A stretch of DNA of 12,152 bases, from assembly GCA_027415455.1 (NCBI GenBank), contig DAIBSV010000054.1, positions 1 through 12,152 on the forward strand, read 5' to 3'. The translations under genes were made by a program, and so were the position numbers. Position 1 is the stretch's first letter, and the number at the start of each line of letters is the position of its first letter. The notes below the pieces were generated by a model. The model was not told the origin of the DNA. It saw only the letters and a list, made by a program, of their open reading frames with translations, and made no database searches. This document shows positions 1 through 7,229 of the stretch, in pieces. The DNA is from Nitrospirota bacterium. GTDB lineage: Bacteria; Nitrospirota_A; Leptospirillia; Leptospirillales; Leptospirillaceae.

Positions 1-257
1 ACCGGATTCCGGCGTGGTGCAGGACGGCCATGGCGACGGTCCGCTTGCCGAGACAGCGGTTGATAGAGCGCCGCGGGATCGCAAGGGTCGGTCGGCCATC
101 AGACAGGAATGGGAGGGGTCGGTTCGAGGAGGGCAACGGGGTTCGGGATGTGCTTCCGGAGGTGAGAGAGGGAATCGTTTTTTCGGATCCTCCTTTCCGT
201 CTCTTTCCCTCCCGCATGGTCGCCTTCGGATCTCCCGCGCACCGCCGAGCGCGGACC
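1..257. other. Left-edge stretch without an assignable gene
   Basis: No gene can be assigned here with confidence. On the minus strand one frame stays open to the left edge with GC-rich third positions and reads ...IPRRSINRCLGKRTVAM... towards base 1. Possible starts are a TTG at 136 or an ATG at 31, neither behind a good ribosome binding site. A strong AAGGAGG motif on the minus strand (about 188-194) has no ATG, GTG or TTG at the usual distance. This may be the 5' end of a minus-strand gene downstream of the 258-1007 gene, cut by the window edge. I do not recognise the peptide. Confidence 0.3.
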
Positions 258-1007
258 CTATGCCAGGGGGCAGTGGAGGGACTCTTCCGGATGGAGAGCC
301 GACCCGGAGCTTCGGGTCCTGCTCCGGAGGACTCCTCCGGGGAGGTCGTCGTTTCCCGGGCTCCAGGGTCTTCTCCGGAGCCGCTCGAGGACGGCGTCGA
401 GGAGGGAGCCTCCGGAAAGGGGCGCCTCTTCCACCGAAGCCGGGAGGGCCTTTGTCCGGAATTCCCCGGCAGAGAACTGTCGATCGAGGCCGAATAGATC
501 GATCAGGGTCTCCGCGATCTCGGTTGCGTGACGTTCGAGCTCTCCGTTTTCCTGCCACTCCCTGACCCGCAAAGGCAGCCTCGGGAGAAGGCGGCCGAGA
601 AATCCGAGCCAGTCGTGGTCGGGGTCGGTGACGGGGGCGTTTTTGGCCCATCTTGCCGCCCGTTCGAAGACGGGGGCGACAACCGCGAATCCGCGGATTC
701 CTTCCGTCAGGAGGACTCCGTGATCCTTTGTCAGGACCAGAGCCGTCCCCGAGGAGGGGTGAATGCGGAAGAGGCGGGCGGGCTCCCCCGTCCCAAGGAG
801 ATAATCCCAGACGGACGGGGCCAGACAGACGAGATCCTCGGGCAGGAATTTCTGTTGCTCCGCCATCTTGAGCACCTGAAACGGCGCCAGGGGAAGCCTT
901 CCGCCGTCGCAGCGCAGGTAAAAGATCGTGTTCGCGAGCACGTTCCGGTTGCGGTCGGCATAATAGGCTTCCGAAAGGGCCTCGTATCCGGTCAGTCGGA
1001 TCGTCAC
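258..1007 (-). CDS. Hypothetical protein, 249 aa
   Basis: Seen: a 249-residue frame with mostly G or C at third codon positions. It starts at a GTG (1007) 5 nt behind a perfect AAGGAGG on the minus strand. The open frame continues upstream to 1505, but that extension is rich in Arg, Ser, Pro and Gly and ignores the ribosome binding site, so I place the start at 1007. The N-terminal half looks globular, with a hydrophobic stretch NTIFYLRCDGGRLPLAPFQ at residues 26-44, then PEDLVCLAPSVWDYLLG (56-72) and a region like a beta-sheet core, TALVLTKDHGVLLTEG (88-103). No signal peptide or membrane segment is visible. The last 50 residues are low in complexity and basic. I do not recognise the family and assign no function. 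It is the only gene on this stretch and is far from the next minus-strand gene (stop at 1886), so it is probably transcribed alone. Confidence 0.7.
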   Translation of the reverse strand: MTIRLTGYEALSEAYYADRNRNVLANTIFYLRCDGGRLPLAPFQVLKMAEQQKFLPEDLVCLAPSVWDYLLGTGEPARLFRIHPSSGTALVLTKDHGVLLTEGIRGFAVVAPVFERAARWAKNAPVTDPDHDWLGFLGRLLPRLPLRVREWQENGELERHATEIAETLIDLFGLDRQFSAGEFRTKALPASVEEAPLSGGSLLDAVLERLRRRPWSPGNDDLPGGVLRSRTRSSGSALHPEESLHCPLA

Positions 1008-1012
1008 GTCGA

Positions 1013-1019
1013 CCTCCTT
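1013..1019 (-). promoter_or_regulatory. Ribosome binding site that fixes the GTG start at 1007
   Basis: On the minus strand this reads AAGGAGG, a full Shine-Dalgarno match, with 5 nt before the GTG at 1007. It decides the start of the 249-aa gene against the longer open frame. The stop codon of another minus-strand frame (ending at 1004) overlaps this start as GTGA. That overlap alone is not enough to call the upstream frame a gene. Confidence 0.8.
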
Positions 1020-1548
1020 CCATGGAGGATGGGCCTCGCCGTCCTGGGCGGAAACGTCGGGAAGATCCTCCCCTTCCGAGACACCTCCCCTCTCGAGGCC
1101 TGGGAGAGGCCCGGGGGTGCTCCGGGGACCCCGGTCCATTTCAACGGGGAGAACGCTTTCCTGGCCTTGGCCATCTTCCCGTTGGAGGGAAGACGATCCC
1201 CGGCGACGGGGAGGAAGCCCGGAACAGGAGCTTCTTTCCTGGGGACGACGACGGGTGTCATGCGCGACTTTCCGCCCATCCCGAACCCTCCGGTCGTTCG
1301 CGGAAGAGGGTTCCGGCGGGTCGACCGTGACCTCGCCAAGGTGTCGTTTTCCATCGAATAAAGGCTGCAATATTCGTTCCAATATGCGGGCCATCCGGAA
1401 GGGGACGGAGGAAGCCCGGGGGGCATTCCCGGGGAAGCGCCCCCTTTCGCACTCTTCCCTCTGGCGGATTCCTCCCGGAGGCCCCGTATCCGGGACGGTC
1501 CGCAATCCGGCCCGGAATACGCATTCCGGGATTTGTTAACAAAAGCTG

Positions 1549-1588
1549 ACACCGGGATTTTCCCGTTCCTGAAATTCGGTGTTTTTTT
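1549..1588 (+). terminator. Terminator-like hairpin with T-tract (plus strand)
   Basis: ACACCG at 1549-1554 can pair with CGGTGT at 1577-1582, followed by a run of seven T from 1582. A small inner hairpin (CGGGA-TTT-TCCCG, 1553-1565) lies within the loop and would compete with the outer stem. The layout fits a Rho-independent terminator on the plus strand. No plus-strand gene that would need it is recognisable upstream, so the call is weak. Confidence 0.35.
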
Positions 1589-1885
1589 CTTTTCTTACGG
1601 GTGCTTGTCTGATTCCAGGGTTGTCAGGAAAGTGGACACCCGATTGTCCAGGGGAGAGGGCGCGGAGGTTATGCGGCAGGGCCTCTTGGGCCGGGTCGGG
1701 GAGAGAGGGTGTCGCCGGATTCCTGAAAAATGTACATTTCTGGAAAAGGGCGGATTTTCTCTTGCCCGCGAAGGATGCGCCGACCATGACTCCCATGGGC
1801 TCCGGGTGGCCCGCTTTCCTCTGTCGGAAGAAATGCCGGAGGCATGTCGGGGGAGCTGAAATGGCGGCGACATCGCGGCGGTCGT

Positions 1886-3172
1886 TCAAGGATTCCGGGG
1901 TGCGGGTCGCGCGTCGCAGGGGCATCCTGCAAGACTCCGCCCGTTTCCGGGCGGGTCCAGGCCCAGCTCCTCCGGATGGATGAAAGGAGCGTCGCTCATG
2001 GGAACGGCTCTCCGGATCCTGCTGGCCAGTTCGCAGACGTTGCCGGGCCAGCGATGCCGAAGGAGTTCCCGCAGGGCTTCGGGGGTGAAGCCCTGCCGGG
2101 GACGAGGGCGGTCCGCCGAGAACTTCCGTAAAAAATGGAGGGCGAGGTCGATGATGTCCCCTTCCCGCTCCCGAAGGGGAGGGATGTTGATTTCCAGGAG
2201 ACTCAGCCTGCGGAAGAGGTCCTCCAGGAACCGTCCCTCCCGGCAGAGGTTTTCGAGGTCGACGGAGGTGGCGGCGATGAGCCGGACGTCGACAGGGATT
2301 TCGGGAGGGCTTCCCGGACGCCCGATCTTCCCGGTCTCCACCATTCGGAGAAGGCCGGCCTGGAGATCCGGAGGCAGATTCTCGATCGCGTCGAGTAGGA
2401 TGGTTCCGCCCTGTGCGGCCTCGACCGGTGCTGTCTTTCGGCGGGCGGCCTCCGCAACGCCTTTCCCGTGGTCAAAGAGTTCGGACCGGTTCTGGTTTTT
2501 CAAAAAGAGTCTGCAGTCCAGGACGACGAAAGGACCCGTTCTTCTCTCCGAACGCTCGTGGATGGCGCGGCCCGCCAGCTTCTTGCCGGTTCCGGCCTCG
2601 CCCGTTATCAGGACGGGGGCCTTGATCGGTGCCACCTTCCGGATCTTCCGGAGCGGCTCCTGCATGGCGAGGCTCGATCCTATCAGGCTCAGGTCGGTCC
2701 GGGTCTCTCCCCCGCGGCTCTCCCCTTCATTCAGGATCCCGATCCGCGCCATGCCGTGCGCCCGGCCCATCACGGTCTTCAGTCTTTTCGCATCGACCGG
2801 AAGGAGATGGAAATCGTAGCAGAGTTCGTCGATCAGCCGGAGAACGTAGGGATTCCCCAGGGCGGCCGGGGAGACGAGGGCGATCCAGCGACAGGGATTC
2901 GCCGAGGAGGACGGGAGGGAGAGAAGGTCACGAAAGATGGATTCCGTGAGAGCCTCCGGCAAGAAGATGAGACCCACCAAGGCGTTGTCGCTCCTCAGCT
3001 TCTTTTTCAGGGCGTCGATGGAGTGGACAGGAAGGAAGGACCATTCCTCCTTCAGGGCGTCGACGGCGCTCAGGGCGGGAATCAGGCTCCCGGAAGGCTC
3101 GAGGAGCAGGAAGGATTTTCTGGGAAGGTACACGCTGAAAAAATTGGTCGGACCCGATTCGTGCGCATCCAT
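1886..3172 (-). CDS. VpsR-like AAA+ regulator, catalytically degenerate, no DNA-binding domain
   Basis: Homology by recognition: the N-terminal half (about residues 20-145) resembles the VpsR receiver-like domain, including LIDELCYDFHLLPVD (113-127) and the trailing GRAHGMARIG. The rest is the AAA+ core of sigma-54 enhancer-binding proteins. Walker A is GEAGTGKK (191-198), Walker B GGTILLDAIENLP (255-267), sensor I RLIAATS (298-304), then PPLREREGDI (331-340) and HRWPGNVCEL (373-382). Several hallmark residues are absent. The GAFTGA loop is replaced by GVAEAA, the Walker B glutamate is Ala262, the first arginine-finger position in FLEDLFRRL is Leu316, and the sensor II arginine of GNVREL is Cys380. 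A phosphorylatable Asp seems absent from the receiver-like domain. The protein stops about 30 residues after the core with no Fis-type helix-turn-helix. I infer that it does not activate sigma-54 and may be a ligand- or partner-binding pseudo-regulator, or a decaying gene. The ATG at 3172 has only a weak ribosome binding site. Confidence 0.85.
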   Translation of the reverse strand: MDAHESGPTNFFSVYLPRKSFLLLEPSGSLIPALSAVDALKEEWSFLPVHSIDALKKKLRSDNALVGLIFLPEALTESIFRDLLSLPSSSANPCRWIALVSPAALGNPYVLRLIDELCYDFHLLPVDAKRLKTVMGRAHGMARIGILNEGESRGGETRTDLSLIGSSLAMQEPLRKIRKVAPIKAPVLITGEAGTGKKLAGRAIHERSERRTGPFVVLDCRLFLKNQNRSELFDHGKGVAEAARRKTAPVEAAQGGTILLDAIENLPPDLQAGLLRMVETGKIGRPGSPPEIPVDVRLIAATSVDLENLCREGRFLEDLFRRLSLLEINIPPLREREGDIIDLALHFLRKFSADRPRPRQGFTPEALRELLRHRWPGNVCELASRIRRAVPMSDAPFIHPEELGLDPPGNGRSLAGCPCDARPAPRNP

Positions 3173-3312
3173 GGCCGTTCCATGTCTCAGGAGGAAAGCC
3201 GGAGCCTCGCGGGGACGTACCGATCCTCTCCGGAATGGGACGCTCCGGCCTCGGCTGACTCCGTCTTTCGACTGGTTTTCGTCCTTGGGAATGGGGACCT
3301 CTGATCCTCCGG

Positions 3313-3723
3313 TCAGGACTTTAAAGGCCCTGACGCGCCCGATCCTCGTTCGGCGTTCTTCTGGAAATCGATCGTTGGGTGATCCACCCGCAATGAGGCG
3401 CGATACCGGCCCTCAAGGAGATTTCCGGAAAAGAAGATTCGAGTCGTGCGGGGAGACACCCCTTCGGGGAGCGCCTCATCCCCGGGCGCATCCTTGAGAC
3501 GGTCGTCCTGAAAAAGGGGATCAGGAGGTTTTCCATGTCTCCCCAGGGCGATCTCCCGGACGCGAACGGGATCCAATCCGACGATTTGGGCGACTTCCTC
3601 GGGGGAGATGAGTCCCTTGTCCAGGAGGGCCCGGGCGATCCTGTCCTGTTCCTGCCTGGTTCCCAGCTTGATTCCTTTCTGGAGCGCCTCCTCGAACATG
3701 AGATCGATCACATTTGTCGGCAT
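3313..3723 (-). CDS. Stand-alone copy of the Rpn C-terminal region (RpnS-like candidate), 136 aa
   Basis: The first 60 or so residues repeat the end of the adjacent nuclease. Both begin MP(T/A)NVIDLMFEEALQKGI and share LLDKGL.SPE..AQIVGLDP. The shared part starts precisely at the Met that is internal in the nuclease. Residues from about 62 to 136 are unrelated to it. The ATG at 3723 follows AGGGGAG by 7 nt, and this purine-rich element itself resembles the one before the internal Met of the full gene. The gap to the upstream nuclease stop is 72 nt on the same strand, so the two are probably co-transcribed. Known: E. coli rpn genes express C-terminal fragments (RpnS) that neutralise the full nuclease. 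Inferred: this gene could supply such an antitoxin in trans. Alternatively it is a non-functional duplication scar whose tail is read-through sequence. Confidence 0.55.
   Translation of the reverse strand: MPTNVIDLMFEEALQKGIKLGTRQEQDRIARALLDKGLISPEEVAQIVGLDPVRVREIALGRHGKPPDPLFQDDRLKDAPGDEALPEGVSPRTTRIFFSGNLLEGRYRASLRVDHPTIDFQKNAERGSGASGPLKS
3558..3723 (-). repeat. Direct repeat, copy 1 (166 bp) of the Rpn C-terminal coding segment
   Basis: This segment matches 3831-4020 in the same orientation with scattered substitutions. The 190 bp versus 166 bp difference is exactly one 24-bp unit, duplicated only in the second copy. Similarity ends at about 3558 on one side and a few bases beyond the shared ATG on the other, where only the ribosome binding region is alike. 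Confidence 0.85.
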
Positions 3724-3795
3724 TTTTATTCTCCCCTAAAAATCCGTGGTCTAATCCGGGTGTTCAGGCCGGAAAGGGAGGGTTCCGTTTGGGAG

Positions 3796-4737
3796 TCAGG
3801 AGGGATTTTGGGTATTCTTGACCAGTTCGTGGACGCGAGCGGGATCCAATCCGACGATTTGGGCGATTCCTTCGGGGGAGAAGAGTCCCTTGTCCAGGAG
3901 GTCCCGGACAATCCTGTCCTTTTCCTGGCGGGTTCCCAGCTCGATACCCTGCCTGGTTCCCAGCTCGATTCCTTTCTGGAGGGCCTCCTCGAACATGAGA
4001 TCGATCACATTGGCCGGCATGCCTTCCTCCCTTAATATGGGGACAAGAATCCGTTTCATGTCCTCCTGACGGGTGATGTCGTGATAGCTTGCGAGATAGC
4101 TCAATATCGGTCTCAGTATATCATAGGAAGCCTTCCGCTGGCGGACTTCCTTCAGTGCGATCCTGAAACACCGGTCCATGCCGTCGAAAACGTGTTTCAA
4201 CGTCAGGAGGGCCAGAATGGTCGAGAGGTCTTCCAGCCGGTCCCGGATCTCCCGGTCTTCGATGCGGGCGACATCGATCACGAAGAGGGAGAAGTCGGGA
4301 GACGACGGGGCGAGAACATCCGGTGGACGGAGGTCCTCCGAGAGCTTCTTGGGGAGAGCCCATGGCGCCTTTCCGTGATAGAAGAGGACCGGAAGGACGG
4401 GGAGAGGCTCCTGACCGTCCCGGATCTGCCGAATCCAGAGACCGGTCAGATAGTGGACGAGCTGGTAATGGATCCGGGGATCGGGGGCGCTCTTGTGTTC
4501 CATCACGAGATGGATCCGAAAGGTTCCAGAATCCTTCAGGCGTGCGGAAAAGGCGAGGTCCATGAAGGAAGGGGAGAGATCCTCTCCCAGGGATTCCGTG
4601 GGGAGGGGACGGAGGGATTGAGGCTCGAGGCGGTTTGCGAGGGCGGAGGGGAGAAAGGCGCGAAGCACAGCCTCCAGCCGTTCCGGAACCCCCAGAGTGG
4701 ATTTGAAGAATCGGTCGTGAATGGCGATATCGTTCAA
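3796..4737 (-). CDS. Rpn family PD-(D/E)XK nuclease / putative transposase (transposase_31), 313 aa
   Basis: Recognised by its start IHDRFFKSTLG (residues 6-16) and the PD-(D/E)XK core: Asp60 in FMDLAF, Glu80 and Lys82 in VMEHKS, and Gln92 in HYQLVHYL. Then come VLPVLFYHGKAPW (114-126) and the usual variable C-terminal tail with LGTRQ repeats. About 313 residues is normal for the family. Known: Rpn proteins are DNA endonucleases that promote RecA-independent recombination. In E. coli they act as toxic anti-phage proteins controlled by an intragenic C-terminal antitoxin. The start is a TTG at 4737, because the codon two before it in the same frame is a TGA stop. A GTG 7 nt upstream belongs to another frame. 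The ribosome binding site is weak, which would keep expression low. The catalytic residues are intact, so it is probably active. An internal start at residue 240 and a downstream duplicate are described separately. Confidence 0.9.
   Translation of the reverse strand: MNDIAIHDRFFKSTLGVPERLEAVLRAFLPSALANRLEPQSLRPLPTESLGEDLSPSFMDLAFSARLKDSGTFRIHLVMEHKSAPDPRIHYQLVHYLTGLWIRQIRDGQEPLPVLPVLFYHGKAPWALPKKLSEDLRPPDVLAPSSPDFSLFVIDVARIEDREIRDRLEDLSTILALLTLKHVFDGMDRCFRIALKEVRQRKASYDILRPILSYLASYHDITRQEDMKRILVPILREEGMPANVIDLMFEEALQKGIELGTRQGIELGTRQEKDRIVRDLLDKGLFSPEGIAQIVGLDPARVHELVKNTQNPS
3831..4020 (-). repeat. Direct repeat, copy 2 (190 bp), inside the Rpn nuclease gene
   Basis: This is the counterpart of 3558-3723. 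It encodes the last part of the nuclease from Met240 to near the end and holds an extra 24-bp unit (see 3925-3972). Confidence 0.85.
3925..3972 (-). repeat. 24-bp tandem duplication encoding GIELGTRQ twice
   Basis: Two adjacent 24-bp units (3925-3948 and 3949-3972) share GGTTCCCAGCTCGAT and encode GIELGTRQ in succession on the minus strand. The stand-alone copy has one unit only. Variable repeats of this kind are usual in the C-terminal tail of Rpn proteins. Confidence 0.85.
4024..4033 (-). promoter_or_regulatory. Internal ribosome binding site before Met240 of the Rpn gene
   Basis: On the minus strand this reads AAGGGAGGAA and ends 3 nt before an in-frame ATG at 4020. The GGAGG core lies 5 nt from that ATG. 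Translation from here would give a 74-residue C-terminal protein, the same region that is duplicated as a separate gene at 3723. The codons also simply encode Arg-Glu-Glu, so the motif could be incidental. It is much stronger than the site in front of the gene's own TTG start. Confidence 0.5.
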
Positions 4738-5131
4738 CGGTCACGTCTTTTGAGAAAGTGTGGACGGGAAAAATTGAATGGAAGGGGCATTCTCGGGAAA
4801 CGGACGTTCGAAGTCAAGCCGGAGAACCCTCCCTTCATCGTTTCTCCGGCGCGAGCGACCGATGGTCGTGGACCGGATCGAGCCTTTCGATTCCTTTTCC
4901 CTCCGGATTCACGGCGCGTCCGTCCGGGGGGCCCCTGTCCGCCGCCGGTGATCCGCCTGGTCCTCTGAGAAGCCCTCAGGGAGTCATTTCGTTTTCGGCG
5001 TCCGGGTCGACCCTCCGGAGGCGCCTCCGACCCCTCGAAAAGGAACGGAAATTGCACAATGGTCTCAGACGGGGAAGCGTCCCCCGTCCTCGATCTGTTT
5101 TCTGCGATCCGGAAGGATAGAAGGAGTCTCA
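4738..5131. other. Divergent intergenic region between the Rpn gene and the PDC protein gene
   Basis: No gene is visible in these 394 bases. The open minus-strand frame here has a composition typical of a shadow. Promoters for the leftward Rpn gene and the rightward PDC gene should lie here, but I cannot place a convincing -35/-10 pair for either. A GC-rich hairpin lies at 5068-5088, about 44 nt before the PDC gene. Confidence 0.5.
5068..5088 (+). other. Leader hairpin upstream of the PDC gene
   Basis: GACGGGG (5068-5074) pairs with CCCCGTC (5082-5088) around a 7-nt loop. A short T run (5098-5101) follows some 10 nt later, too far for a standard intrinsic terminator. It could be a leader structure or an attenuator-like element for the gene at 5132. 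No known riboswitch fold was recognised. Confidence 0.35.
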
Positions 5132-6133
5132 ATGAACCGGCTTGAAAACTTTCACGAAAACAGGGCCGACCTCCAGCAGTTTCTGGGAAGCATTCTGGAG
5201 GGGGTCCTCTCGGAGGACGATCTCAAGCGGGGCCCGGAGGCGATCTCGAAAAAACTTTCGCCCCTGGTCGCGTCCTTTCCTTTTCTCGACCTGTGCTACG
5301 TCCTCGACGGACGTGGACGGCAGATCGGACCGAACGTCGTGGGGGCAAGGACGAGCCCCATCCTCGCCAGGGAGGGCGACGGGGAGGACCGGAGCCGACG
5401 TCCCTATTACCGGGAGGCCCGCGATGCGGCGGGAAGCGTCCTGACCCCGCCGTACTTCTCCTCGGCCACCAACTCCCTGTGCGTCACCGTCGCCACCCCT
5501 GTCCGGGACGAGAGAGGCGCGCTCCAGGGGGTCGTCGTGGCCGACATCGACTTCGAGCAGATCGTCGCCCTTCTGGAGGACGACCACCGGCGTCGCTCCA
5601 TGGAGCCCTTCTTCAAGGGGGCCTATGCGATCTTCTCGCTGGGTCTTCTGGTGGTTAGCCTAGGGCTTGCGATTCAGGCCTTCCATTCCCTCTCCCAGGT
5701 CTTCCGCCACCTGGACAAGATCGCCGATACCACGCCATCTTTCCAGGCCACGATTCTCCTGACGCTGGCCCTCGCCATCTTCGATCTCTCCAAGACCATC
5801 TTCGAGGAGGAGGTCCTCTTAAGAAAGGACGTCCGACGCCACAGCGCCACACGCCGGACTCTCACACGCTTCATCGCGTCGATCCTGATCGCGATCTCGA
5901 TCGAGGCCCTGATGCTCGTCTTCAAGTTCGCGATCCAGGATCCGTCCCATCTGAACGAGGCCGGATGGCTGGTCTTCTCCGTGGTTGGGCTTCTGATGGG
6001 GCTCGGGGTCTACGTCTACCTGGGGGCAAGGGCCGAGGTCATGCTGACGAGCGGCAAGGCCCGGGAGAGACGCAAGGAAAGCGTGGCTTCCGCCCGCGCC
6101 GCCCTGGCCGGGAAATCCGATGCCGCCGCCTGA
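5132..6133 (+). CDS. PDC (Cache-like) sensor domain membrane protein, 333 aa
   Basis: The start ATG follows AAGGAG by 6 nt. Residues about 10-145 form a PDC/Cache-like fold, seen in DLCYVLDGRGRQIG (53-66), RSRRPYYREA (87-96), TPPYFSSATNSLCVTVATPV (105-124) and a closing LQGVVVADIDFEQIV (131-145). About four membrane helices follow, near 163-183, 205-222, 246-266 and 277-296. A short basic and alanine-rich cytoplasmic-type tail ends the protein. There is no kinase, GGDEF, HAMP or chemoreceptor output module, so how a signal would leave the protein is unclear. Oddly, no membrane segment or signal peptide precedes the PDC domain, which in most receptors lies outside the membrane between two helices. 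Similar proteins have been named 'general glycosylation pathway protein' without strong evidence. It stands alone on the plus strand. Confidence 0.75.
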   Translation: MNRLENFHENRADLQQFLGSILEGVLSEDDLKRGPEAISKKLSPLVASFPFLDLCYVLDGRGRQIGPNVVGARTSPILAREGDGEDRSRRPYYREARDAAGSVLTPPYFSSATNSLCVTVATPVRDERGALQGVVVADIDFEQIVALLEDDHRRRSMEPFFKGAYAIFSLGLLVVSLGLAIQAFHSLSQVFRHLDKIADTTPSFQATILLTLALAIFDLSKTIFEEEVLLRKDVRRHSATRRTLTRFIASILIAISIEALMLVFKFAIQDPSHLNEAGWLVFSVVGLLMGLGVYVYLGARAEVMLTSGKARERRKESVASARAALAGKSDAAA

Positions 6134-7229
6134 CCATGGGGTGTCAATTTTGTATGGTTTCAGACGTTAAGGGAAGATGATCGACAATGTCGGCCTGATT
6201 GATGGAATGCCAGACCGGCCTGAATCGCAAAGCCTCGGGCGGATGAAAAAATCTTCGTCCATGGCGTGGAGACTCTCTTCGCTTCGGCTGCGGGTCATGG
6301 CCGGAGGAAGGGAGTTTCCTGCCCAAAGCCGGAAGAGAATGTCCCGGACAGGGCCCACGTCATCTTTTGACCCGCTATGCTGGAAAAACGTGACGGCTCC
6401 CCTCCCTGAAGGGAGGAGCTTCCAGGCGCTCTGCGCCAGAGACTCCAGCCCGAGTCTTTTGATGTTTCCGGGGGCGTCGACGGCGCCGGACAACGAGAGC
6501 CCTCACTACCTCCTCCCGGACAATGGCCTCATCGGCCGGTGTCCGCAGTGGAAAATTTCCCGGAGATGCAGGAGAGGGAGAAAGAGCCACAACGACCGGA
6601 AACAAAAACTCAGAGTTCCGGGAGCCCGCGAACGGGTCGCGAACATGCGTCCGGATTTTCTTCGCAAGACCCCCGGCGACCGGCGAAACCGAATAGCCGC
6701 AGTCCATGTCGAGGATCTGAAGATCCGGAACACGACGCGTTTCGCCCGGGGGACAACGGACGCTTCCGGGCGAAACCTCCGGCAGAAGGCGGGGCTGAAC
6801 CGCTCCATCCTGTATTGGCCTGTTTTCGGCCTGTCATTGGCCTCCTTCGGGATGGGGAACGTTCCTGTCCCTTCTGGAATACGGGCTGGAAAGGAAGGGC
6901 GGAAAACTGGTCCGGGTCGATCCCCGGAACGCGGGCCGGACCTGCTTTTCCGGCGGATCCGAAAACCATGTGGACGAAAGGCCGCAAAGAAGATTGAGAG
7001 GGCCGGGCAGCTTCCCGTAGCGGATCTTCGCCGGGGCGGCGAGGCTCGTCCGCCGCCTGACCTTCAGGTCGGTGGATCGATCCACCCGCAACAAAGGGGG
7101 AGTTGACGGGAAGGAATCCTCTTCCTGCCCGCTTTCGCGGCGAGCGAAGCGAGAGGAAGGGAAGGATGTCAACGGATAGGCGGCATTCTGTTGGAAAAAT
7201 CCGGGGAATCGACGCAGGGGGGGGTCCCC
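6134..7229. other. 1.1-kb region without a convincing gene, possibly decayed coding sequence
   Basis: A plus-strand frame from an ATG at 6177 is open for 309 codons, but its third positions are near background and the product is Arg/Ser/Pro/Gly-rich. I therefore do not call it. On the minus strand, protein-like pieces appear in different frames. One (about 6830-6375) includes VPDLQILDMDCGYSVSPVAG. Another (6493-6167) includes GRGAVTFFQHSGSKDDVG. They are separated by frame changes and stops (for example a TGA near 6829), which could indicate an old gene broken by frameshifts. I recognise no family in them. A hairpin lies at 7121-7159 near the end of the chemoreceptor gene. Confidence 0.4.
7121..7159 (-). 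other. Two-part hairpin downstream of the chemoreceptor gene
   Basis: CTTCCT (7121-7126) pairs with AGGAAG (7154-7159). CGCTTTCGC (7130-7138) pairs with GCGAAGCG (7144-7151) with one bulged T and a 5-nt loop. It lies about 70 nt past the stop of the minus-strand gene ending at 7230. It could stop or protect that transcript, although no T-tract follows on the minus strand. Confidence 0.4.

Larger units (their letters stand above)
1008..1885. other. Intergenic region, no convincing gene
   Basis: Several frames are open, as expected at this GC content, but none combines a start site, coding-like third positions and a recognisable protein. The best minus-strand candidate is a 117-codon frame from an ATG at 1354 to a stop at 1004. 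Its product is almost only Arg, Pro, Gly, Ser and Thr, typical of a shadow frame. The region also holds a terminator-like element at 1549-1588 and two 12-bp perfect palindromes, at 1532-1543 and 1728-1739. Bases 1530-1750 are richer in A and T than the flanks, as expected of regulatory sequence. The 1886 end shows no leftover of the helix-turn-helix domain missing from the neighbouring regulator. Confidence 0.5.

Noticed and set aside
528..1361. 277-codon plus-strand frame
   Set aside because: It runs antisense to the 249-aa gene and its upstream region, has shadow-like composition and no recognisable domain.
1008..1505. N-terminal extension of the 249-aa gene to a 415-aa protein
   Set aside because: The perfect AAGGAGG before the GTG at 1007 and the abrupt change to Arg/Ser/Pro/Gly-rich sequence upstream point to the shorter gene.
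1532..1739. Two 12-bp perfect palindromes (TTTGTTAACAAA at 1532 and AAATGTACATTT at 1728) as operator sites
   Set aside because: About three perfect 12-bp palindromes are expected by chance in 12 kb, and neither lies at a promoter I can identify.
6177..7106. 309-codon plus-strand frame with an AAGGGAAG-like ribosome binding site
   Set aside because: Third-position GC is near background and the product is basic and low in hydrophobic residues. It looks like a chance open frame, although it could not be excluded completely.
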